In this document: piece by piece, positions 33,357 to 39,606 of the stretch
Layout of the letters: every line of letters begins with the position of its first letter
Position numbering within the stretch: position 1 is the stretch's first letter
Assembly: GCA_025351325.1 (NCBI GenBank)
Contig: JANXWE010000178.1
Span: 1-48,534, forward strand
Direction of reading: 5' to 3'
DNA: 48,534 bases
From: Fimbriiglobus sp.
GTDB taxonomy: Bacteria; Planctomycetota; Planctomycetia; Gemmatales; Gemmataceae
Position numbers and translations under genes: made by a program
Notes under the pieces: model-generated
Told to the model about the DNA's origin: nothing
Database searches by the model: none
Seen by the model: only the letters and a program-made list of their open reading frames with translations

Positions 33357-34292
33357 CTAAAACTTCACTCGTTGGACGCGGTGGTTCTCCGTGTCCACCA
33401 CGTGCACGCGCCCCTTTTGATCGACGGCCAGTGCCCACGGGTCGGCCAGTTGGCCCGGCTCGCGGCCGGGGGTGCCCCAAGTGGCCAAGGGAACCCCTTC
33501 TTTCGTCAACTTTTGCACGCGGTGGTTCCCCCGCTCGACGACGTACAGTTCCCCGGCGCTGTTGAAGGCCAAGTCGTACGGGAAGTGGAACTCGCCCAAG
33601 CCTTGGCCCGGCTTGCCGAACTCGCGGACGAACTCGCCGTCGGTCGTCAGTACCTGGATGCGGTGGTTGCACGCATCGACGCAATACAAATGCCCGTCCG
33701 GCCCGAAGGCCATCGCCCGGACCCGGTTGAACTGCAACGGCCCTTGCCCGTTCGCGCCGAAACAGGCGACGAACTGTCCATCGAGATCGAGCTTCGTGAT
33801 CCGGTCGTTCTGGCCGAACTCCGCGACGTAATAGAACCCGGCCGCATCTTGGACGCAATCGGAGATGTACCCGAACTGCCCCGGTGATTTCCCTGCTTCG
33901 CCGCCGATCTTCTTCAGTTCGGTGCCGTCGTGGGTGTAAATCCGCACGCAGTGGTAGTGCGAATCGGACACCATCAAGTTGCCGTCGCGGTCGATGCTCA
34001 AGCCGCTGGGCCGACCGTTGCGGAAATCGGGTGTGGTGAACGTGATGCCGAGGTGCTCGCCGTCGAGATCATAGGCTTGGATGCGCGCGGTGAAATCAAC
34101 CAGAAAGAGACGCCCTTGCGGATCGATGGCCACGGCCCGCGGCCGGGCGAGGGCACCGTCTTGCACGCCGTGCTGCCCCCAGACCAACTCCGGCGCACTC
34201 GACCGCCGGCCGATCCCGAACGACAGCGCGACCGCCCCCACGACGATGAGCAACACCAGAACGAGAACCGTGCGCGGATTCATACCGGACAT
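33357..34292 (-). CDS. NHL-repeat beta-propeller protein
   Basis: A 311-aa protein with one N-terminal membrane or signal segment (residues 7-25, TVLVLVLLIVVGAVALSFG) followed by about six NHL repeats. The repeats share the pattern P-x-A(V/I)DxxGxLxVxDxxNxRI, for example ARPRAVAIDPQGRLFLVD, NRVRAMAFGPDGHLYCVDAC and DPWALAVDQKGRVHVVDTEN. Such propellers mediate binding; no catalytic residues are visible. It is predicted to be anchored in the membrane with the propeller outside. ATG 34283 is an alternative start. Its last 69 nt are duplicated at 32683-32751, with the toxin-antitoxin module between the two copies. Confidence 0.85.
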   Translation of the reverse strand: MSGMNPRTVLVLVLLIVVGAVALSFGIGRRSSAPELVWGQHGVQDGALARPRAVAIDPQGRLFLVDFTARIQAYDLDGEHLGITFTTPDFRNGRPSGLSIDRDGNLMVSDSHYHCVRIYTHDGTELKKIGGEAGKSPGQFGYISDCVQDAAGFYYVAEFGQNDRITKLDLDGQFVACFGANGQGPLQFNRVRAMAFGPDGHLYCVDACNHRIQVLTTDGEFVREFGKPGQGLGEFHFPYDLAFNSAGELYVVERGNHRVQKLTKEGVPLATWGTPGREPGQLADPWALAVDQKGRVHVVDTENHRVQRVKF

Positions 34293-34323
34293 CTTAGCCG
34301 GGTTCGCCCCCTGGTCGCCGTTT

Positions 34324-34448
34324 TCAAGAATGTTGAACCGCGGAGACGCGGAGGGTACAAAAGAATTGGGATGAAGCTGTATGTCATCACCATCTGATTC
34401 CTTGCTCCGACTTTGTACCCTCCGCGCCTCCGCGGTTCAAATTCTTGA
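34324..34448. mobile_element. MITE-like repeat, copy A
   Basis: The arms 34324-34361 and 34411-34448 are imperfect inverted repeats sharing CCGCGGAG-type and GGGTACAAA blocks and ending in TCAAGAA/TTCTTGA. The core (GGATGAAGCTGTATGTCATC, then ACCATCTGATTC) is matched in reverse orientation by 39495-39535, so this is a true repeat family and not just a hairpin. It fills the gap between the divergent NHL and histidine kinase genes, so it probably carries or displaces their promoters. Confidence 0.75.
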
Positions 34449-34454
34449 CCTATC

Positions 34455-36128
34455 ATGGTCTGCATGTCGTACCGCACGTTCAAAAAATTGCTCGGCGAAT
34501 CCCACCTCGAACGCAAGAGCCGCTACCTGCTCGGCGGGTTGGTGCTCGTGCTGATGGGAGCAAGTTTCGGCATCTACGCCAACCAGACCGAAGACTTGGC
34601 GTACGATCAACTCACGCACACCGGCCGGACGTTGGTCTCGCCCACCATCGCACGCTTGCACATCCGCCAGAACGAAGAACTGCTCAACGGCATGGACGAA
34701 TTCCAGCGCCAATCCGAAAAGAGCTGGCCCGACGACTTGCAGGGGTACAAAAGCAAGTTGATCCTGCCGGAATCGACCAAGCCGGAGAATCGCCCGGAGC
34801 CGGAAGATCAGCCGATCTTGCGGAAGATGCAGAGCGAGCCGAACATGACCGAAGACACCCGGTTCGTGCGGAGCGAAAAGGCATTCCTGTACTACGGTGC
34901 GGTGCGGGCCGGAACGTCCTGCGTGAGCTGTCACCGCGATCCGGCTCGGATGGCGACGTTCAGTGCGGAAAACCTTGAAGCCCGCAAAGCGGCCCAAGAG
35001 ATGGCCAACCCGAACTTGCAACCGGGGGATTTGATGGCCGTGGTGCAGATCCGCCTTTCTTCGGAGATGATCGAATCCGGGTTGCACAAGAACCGGGCCA
35101 TTTTGATCGCCTTCGCCATCGGCACCACGCTGGCGCTGCTCGCGGGCAGCTACTTGATCGTGCGGTACGTCATCGTGAAGCCAGTGAAACATCTCAAGTC
35201 GGTGGCGGACGCGATCGCGGCGGGGCAATTCTCGGTGCGAAGCGATATCCAGACCGGCGATGAGTTCGAAGATTTATCGGTGGCGTTCAACCGCATGCTC
35301 AGCAATTTGATCCAAATGCAGGATCGCAACCGGGGCTTGATCGCGGAACTCGACAAGAAAGTGGACGACTTGGCCCGGGCGAATTTGCAACTGTTCCAAA
35401 CGGGGAAGATGAAAGCCGACTTCCTGTCGACGATGTCTCACGAACTCCGGACACCGCTGAACATCGTGAACGGCTTTTCGGACATGCTGCTGAATTCCGC
35501 GACGCTCACCGAGAAGCAGCAGCGCTGGGCCGCGAACATCAGCACGAGCGGCAAGCAGCTCTTGGTGCTGATCAACGAAATCCTCGACTTGGCCAAGCTG
35601 GAAGCGGGCAAGATGGCGCTGAAGGCCGAATTGGTGGAGATGCCGGCATTCTGCGATCAAGCGGCGATGCTGTTCCGTCCACAGGCGGAACACAAGGAAA
35701 TCGAACTCCGGGTGCAGGTCGCGCCAGACTGGCCCGCGATTCGCCAAGATCTCGGGAAACTCCGGCAGATCGTCTCGAATTTGTTGTCGAACGCCGTGAA
35801 ATTCACCCCCGACGGTGGTCGGATCACACTGAGTGCGAGTCACGCCGGCGACAAATTGATTCTCGCCGTGAGTGATACGGGCGTCGGCATCCCACCGGAA
35901 GAACAAGAGATGATCTTCCAGAAATTCCGGCAAGCGTCGAACCCGCTGACACGCGAACAGGGTGGCTCGGGGCTGGGGCTGTCGATCGTCCGCGAGCTGG
36001 CGAAACTACTCGGCGGGAACGTCGCGTTGCACAGCGAAGTCGGCCGGGGCAGCACATTCACGTTGACGGTGCTCGCCCGTTTGCCCCTCGAACCGTTGGC
36101 CGAACTGGAGACGAATCGCGTCGGATAA
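34455..36128 (+). CDS. Membrane sensor histidine kinase with a periplasmic CxxCH motif
   Basis: A 557-aa orphan sensor kinase. The first membrane helix is about 24-42. A periplasmic domain of the DUF3365/Tll0287 type (about 43-212) contains SCVSCHRDP with C156, C159 and H160, the attachment motif for c-type haem. The second helix is about 214-240, and HAMP is about 240-293. A short coiled coil leads to the HisKA box MSHELRTPLN with H329 and a HATPase_c domain with N, G1 (DTGVGIPP) and G2 (GGSGLGLSI) boxes. Redox or gas sensing is inferred from the haem motif. No response regulator gene is adjacent. ATG 34464 is an equally good start. Confidence 0.88.
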   Translation: MVCMSYRTFKKLLGESHLERKSRYLLGGLVLVLMGASFGIYANQTEDLAYDQLTHTGRTLVSPTIARLHIRQNEELLNGMDEFQRQSEKSWPDDLQGYKSKLILPESTKPENRPEPEDQPILRKMQSEPNMTEDTRFVRSEKAFLYYGAVRAGTSCVSCHRDPARMATFSAENLEARKAAQEMANPNLQPGDLMAVVQIRLSSEMIESGLHKNRAILIAFAIGTTLALLAGSYLIVRYVIVKPVKHLKSVADAIAAGQFSVRSDIQTGDEFEDLSVAFNRMLSNLIQMQDRNRGLIAELDKKVDDLARANLQLFQTGKMKADFLSTMSHELRTPLNIVNGFSDMLLNSATLTEKQQRWAANISTSGKQLLVLINEILDLAKLEAGKMALKAELVEMPAFCDQAAMLFRPQAEHKEIELRVQVAPDWPAIRQDLGKLRQIVSNLLSNAVKFTPDGGRITLSASHAGDKLILAVSDTGVGIPPEEQEMIFQKFRQASNPLTREQGGSGLGLSIVRELAKLLGGNVALHSEVGRGSTFTLTVLARLPLEPLAELETNRVG

Positions 36129-36558
36129 TCTTCGTCCGAAGCGACTTGAGCCGTTTGGGCGAACGAGACCGAAGAACCTGGGCCGCGCTGTTCCTGAACC
36201 GTTCCTCTCGCACCATCCGTGCAACGCACGCGCCGCAACAGTTTGGGCAAAGTGTTCGGTATGTCGGTTCAAAATTTCTTCGATTCGACGAGGCGCGCTC
36301 GACGATAAGCGTGTGTAGAATGTAACGTGTGTGCGGGTGAACAACCGCACCCTCCCTGGACTCCACCCATCGTCGGGGCGAGTCGATTCAGACAAAATTC
36401 TGAATCGGGATCTACCCGCCATCCGTTCTCGTGTAGAACTTAATAGAGATGCCGCCCCGATGCGTGACGTTCCACAGCGTTGGCAATCTTGGCGTTTGCG
36501 TTTGGTTCCGGCCTCAACGCCGTCCGAACTGCCCCCGGCCATCCGATTTCGGGCCAAC
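36129..36558. other. Gene-free stretch
   Basis: About 430 bp between the histidine kinase stop and the chosen start of the FlgM-like gene. No repeats or hairpins stand out. The FlgM-like frame stays open back to 36331 with an alternative ATG at 36460, so part of this stretch may be coding. AT-rich tracts near 36420-36445 may hold a promoter. Confidence 0.35.
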
Positions 36559-36759
36559 ATGATTAGCCCTGAACAACCAACGACCGCCGCCGAGTCGGAC
36601 TCGACCGACTTCCGCCGCGAACTCCCGGATGCCTCCGGGATTCGTCTGGGATTGGTCACGCACATTCGAAATTTGATTGCCACCGGGCAGTACGACAATC
36701 CCGAGCGGTGGGCCTTGGCCGAAGAATTGATGTTCCGTCGCATGGAAGAATCGCGCTAG
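36559..36759 (+). CDS. Small protein with FlgM-like C-terminus
   Basis: A 66-aa protein starting MISPEQPTT. The C-terminal half (IRLGLVTHIRNLIATGQYDN, then PERWALAEELMFRRM) has the spacing of FlgM-type anti-sigma-28 helices, where R-x(5)-I-x(2)-I-x-x-G-x-Y is followed by an acidic or aromatic segment and a leucine-rich helix. The match is by pattern only. The start is uncertain: ATG 36460 would give 99 aa, and no clear ribosome site favours either. It ends 14 bp before the Fur-family start, so the two are probably co-transcribed. No flagellar gene is nearby, so an anti-sigma role is speculative. Confidence 0.5.
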   Translation: MISPEQPTTAAESDSTDFRRELPDASGIRLGLVTHIRNLIATGQYDNPERWALAEELMFRRMEESR

Positions 36760-36773
36760 TCCGGAGTTTCCAC

Positions 36774-37259
36774 GTGCCTCTGCCTTCGGTCGCGGTTTCG
36801 CAATCCCCCGAAGATCGCTTCCGAGAATTCTTGGCCAGCCGCCCCAAACCTCAGCGGTTCACCGACCAACAGGGTGAACTCGTCCGACATATTTTCGAGA
36901 AACATCAGCACTTTGATACCGATGAACTTCTCGCGGACTTGAAAAAAGCCAACCGGACGGTCAGTCGGGCGACGGTCTACCGCACCCTGTCGAAACTCGT
37001 CGAAGCGGGCTTGTTGCGCAAAATCGAAATCGGCCCACGCACGGTGTACGACCACGATTACGGCTACCCTTGGCACGAGCACCTCGTCTGTTCGTCGTGC
37101 GGGACGATGATCGAATTCCAGCACGAAGGGATCGTCGACGCGGTCAAGGGGATCGCCACCCAGAAGCAATTCCGTGTCACCGGGTACGATCTCGTGGTGC
37201 GGGGCACCTGCGCCGAATGCAATGCCGCCGATGCCGCCAAGCGACGCTACGTGATGTGA
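36774..37259 (+). CDS. Fur-family transcriptional regulator
   Basis: A 161-aa metal-dependent repressor. The N-terminal winged helix includes FTDQQGELVRHIFE and the recognition helix SRATVYRTLSKLVEAGLLRK (about 64-83). The dimerisation domain has a structural zinc site with two CxxC pairs, C106/C109 (LVCSSCG) and C146/C149 (TCAECN), and His residues in HEHLVC for the regulatory metal. The length and motifs fit Fur/Zur/PerR, and the exact metal cannot be told. I chose GTG 36774, which has CCGGAG about 7 nt upstream. It is 14 bp downstream of the FlgM-like gene. No obvious Fur box was identified upstream. Confidence 0.92.
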   Translation: MPLPSVAVSQSPEDRFREFLASRPKPQRFTDQQGELVRHIFEKHQHFDTDELLADLKKANRTVSRATVYRTLSKLVEAGLLRKIEIGPRTVYDHDYGYPWHEHLVCSSCGTMIEFQHEGIVDAVKGIATQKQFRVTGYDLVVRGTCAECNAADAAKRRYVM

Positions 37260-37414
37260 CGAACGTCCCAATCAACCGTTCGATTCGTCGAAATTCAGCA
37301 GCCATCGCACTTTGGGCAGTTGATTTTTGAAATGGGCGTGTGATAATTCAGCAACTGGTTCCAATTTGGAATCAGCCCTTTTTCAGTTCCCCCGCCCTCC
37401 GTTGGAGTTTCGCT

Positions 37415-37807
37415 GTGAAGAAGTTCGTCCGTAGCCTGCTCGTTGCGACCGCATTTGCCACCGGCGCCGGTGCGCTCGTCGTGACGGCCCCCTCGCTCGC
37501 CGTGGCACAAGTCGCCAAAGAAGCCCCGAAGCAAAAAGCACCTCCGAAGGGCGAAAAACCGGATCCGAAAGCCGACCCGAAAGCAGACCCCAAGGCCGAT
37601 CCGAAGGCTGCCGTGAAAGGCTCCGTTGTCATCAAGGCCGACAAGCAAGGCAAGTTCCGCTTCTCGGTTCGCGATGAAGACGACAAAACCTTGATGCAAT
37701 CGTCGACCGGATACGAGACGGAAGACGAAGCCAAGAAGATGCTCGACACCGTCAAAGCCATTCTCGCCGGCACCAAAGTGACCACGGAAAAGGCCAACCC
37801 GAAGTAG
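37415..37807 (+). CDS. Exported YegP/DUF1508-like protein
   Basis: A 130-aa protein. The signal peptide is VKKFVRSLLVATAFATGAGA … SLAVAQ, cleaved near residue 30. It is followed by a Lys/Pro linker with four KADP-type tetrads (DPKADPKADPKADPKA). A single DUF1508-type domain covers about 73-120: GKFRFSVRDEDDKTLMQSS, then TGYETEDEAKKMLDTVKAIL. YegP proteins are usually cytoplasmic with tandem domains, so this exported single-domain version is distinct; function is unknown. I chose GTG 37415, with GGAG 7 nt upstream, because it starts a proper signal peptide. A terminator follows. Confidence 0.75.
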   Translation: MKKFVRSLLVATAFATGAGALVVTAPSLAVAQVAKEAPKQKAPPKGEKPDPKADPKADPKADPKAAVKGSVVIKADKQGKFRFSVRDEDDKTLMQSSTGYETEDEAKKMLDTVKAILAGTKVTTEKANPK

Positions 37808-37827
37808 GTTCTCGCCTCGGAATCTAC

Positions 37828-37862
37828 AAAAGACCCGAGCCGACTGTCGGCTCGGATCTTTT
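37828..37862 (+). terminator. Intrinsic terminator
   Basis: The 17-bp stem (37828-37844 with 37846-37862, one mismatch) has the GC-rich core CCGAGCCGAC flanked by A and T runs. It lies 20 bp after the YegP-like gene stop. Confidence 0.85.
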
Positions 37863-37906
37863 CGTGGACATCGCACCGGATCGGTCGACCAGCCTATCAA
37901 TCCATC

Positions 37907-38668
37907 ATGCAAACTCTCATCGCACCACCTCCACGGGCGTTCCTCACGGCTCGCTGGGCCAACCTGATTTTGGCGAACTACGCCGTTCCTGCTGAGGTTC
38001 TTCAGCCGTATCTGCCACCGGGCGTTGAACTCGACCGTTGGCAGGGGCAGACCTACGCCAGCCTCGTTGGCTTCCAATTTCTTGATACCCGCGTGCTCGG
38101 CATCCGTTGGCCGACGTTCCAGAACTTCCCCGAGTGGAATTTGCGCATTTACGTCAAACGCGGCGGGCAACGGGGCGTCTGTTTCGTGCGGGAATTCGTC
38201 CCCCAGCGTCTCGTGGCCTGGGTGGCTCGGGCCATTTACAACGAACCTTACCGCGCTGCCCGCATGGGCATGGCCATCGACGAAACCGCCGACACGCTGC
38301 GGGCCACGTACACCCTGAAGTACGGCGGTCGCACCCACACTATGCAGGCCACCGGAACGAAGCCGACGAACATTCCGGGGCCGGATTCAGTCGAATATTT
38401 CTTCAAGGAACATTCGTGGGGCTTCGGTCAGACCCGCCGTGGCAAATTGATCCGCTACCAAGTGAACCATCCGGAATGGGCCGTCTTCCCGGTGGCAAGC
38501 TATCAGATCGACATCGACTGGGCGGCACTTTACGGCCCGGAGTGGGTCGGCATGAACGGCCGCACCCCCGACTCCGTGACATTCGCCACCGGCTCCGATG
38601 TCCGTGTCTATCCCAAGGGGACATTCGATTCCGCCGGCCAGGCCCACGCCCGTGGATCGACTCGGTAA
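37907..38668 (+). CDS. DUF2071-family protein
   Basis: A 253-aa protein of the YqjF-like DUF2071 family, whose members share an acetoacetate-decarboxylase-like fold. Family blocks are LTARWANLILANYAVPAEVL near the start, LPPGVELDRWQGQTYASLVG, the RIYVKRGGQRGVCFVRE strand pair, and a C-terminal region with VFPVASYQIDIDW and VRVYPKG. No signal peptide is seen. The enzymatic activity of the family is not established. The last 61 bp overlap the convergent mtfA-like gene, so the final 20 residues (after VYPKGTFDS) may be poorly conserved. Confidence 0.85.
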   Translation: MQTLIAPPPRAFLTARWANLILANYAVPAEVLQPYLPPGVELDRWQGQTYASLVGFQFLDTRVLGIRWPTFQNFPEWNLRIYVKRGGQRGVCFVREFVPQRLVAWVARAIYNEPYRAARMGMAIDETADTLRATYTLKYGGRTHTMQATGTKPTNIPGPDSVEYFFKEHSWGFGQTRRGKLIRYQVNHPEWAVFPVASYQIDIDWAALYGPEWVGMNGRTPDSVTFATGSDVRVYPKGTFDSAGQAHARGSTR

Positions 38669-39402
38669 TACCCCTTGAGCAATTCGTAAACAGCCGGCGC
38701 GACCTCGTCCAAATCGTGGGGGTGGCAGTAGAACGACTCGCTCGCGTCGGCGAAGAACTCCGTTTCGTTGTCGCCGGCCTGCTCGGAGAAGAATGTCTCG
38801 CCCCGTCGTTTCAGTTGCTCTTGGTGGTGCCGAAATGCGGCCGTCATCACCGTGGCCCAATTGGCTTCGTCAGCAGGTGTGGCCAGCGGTGGAGTGCCGT
38901 CGATGGCCCCGTCCAGGAAGTCCAACTGGTGGGCGAACTCGTGGATCACCACGTTGTGTCCACACGCAGGGTCGCGGCTTTCGTCGAGCACGTGCCGCCA
39001 GCCGAGGATCACCGGGCCGCGGTACACCGCTTGCCCTTCGGCGACCGTTTCCGAAATGAAGTCATCTTCCCAGTCGTCTTCGATATTCGGCGTCTGAAAC
39101 GAATCGGGGTAGACCAGGATGGCGTCGACGCGGGAAAAGTAGTCGTGCTCGATGCCGAGGAGCACCAGCGAGGCGACCGCCGCGATCGTGATCTTGATTT
39201 CATCGGTGATGTGCAATCCGCCCCGACCTTCCCACGATTTCTCGGCAATCAAAATCCGGGCGGTGTCCCGCAGCGTGGCCCGTTCGCCGTCGGACAGCAC
39301 CGAATAATGGGCGACATTGCGACGCAGGATCGCCTCCCACCATTCGGGGAATGGCTCCGCGAGCAACTTCTGACGACGGCGATTTTGGAAGAAACCAAAC
39401 AT
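38608..39402 (-). CDS. mtfA: MtfA-type zinc peptidase
   Basis: A 264-aa protein similar to MtfA, which in E. coli is an aminopeptidase that also binds the Mlc repressor and thereby affects glucose-PTS expression. The gluzincin site is H154-E155-F-A-H158 (VVIHEFAHQLDFLDG), with the downstream Glu in ETEFFADASESFY. The family block SFQTPNIEDDWEDD and the N-terminal FFQNRRRQKLL are also present. Length is usual (about 265 aa). I chose ATG 39402, which matches family N-termini; an in-frame start at 39426 adds eight residues. The 3' end overlaps the convergent DUF2071 gene by 61 bp. Confidence 0.9.
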   Translation of the reverse strand: MFGFFQNRRRQKLLAEPFPEWWEAILRRNVAHYSVLSDGERATLRDTARILIAEKSWEGRGGLHITDEIKITIAAVASLVLLGIEHDYFSRVDAILVYPDSFQTPNIEDDWEDDFISETVAEGQAVYRGPVILGWRHVLDESRDPACGHNVVIHEFAHQLDFLDGAIDGTPPLATPADEANWATVMTAAFRHHQEQLKRRGETFFSEQAGDNETEFFADASESFYCHPHDLDEVAPAVYELLKGYYRVDPRAWAWPAESNVPLG

Positions 39403-39426
39403 GACCGTATTGTAACGGTGGCACAA

Positions 39427-39586
39427 GAAAAACGCGGATGAGGCGGAAAAATACCGGATTGAAGAGGAGCGGAGACGCGGAGAATACGAAACCAGGGCGA
39501 TGAATCCGATGGTGATGACCTATGGTTTCATCCCGAGTCTTGTTGTATCCTCCGCGCCTCCGCTTCTCCGCGGTTCAAAATTCTTG
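39427..39586. mobile_element. MITE-like repeat, copy B with extra half element
   Basis: 39471-39586 is homologous, in reverse orientation, to the repeat at 34324-34448, sharing the GGAG-ACGCGGAG arms, the TTCTTGA end and the ATCACCATC-type core (read on the minus strand). To its left, 39431-39450 (AACGCGGATGAGGCGGAAAA) matches one arm of the compound repeat at 9727-9820. So two repeat families abut here. It fills the space between mtfA and the acyltransferase/ligase gene and contains no gene. Confidence 0.7.
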
Positions 39587-39606
39587 ATTTGATTCTGACC
39601 CGATCC

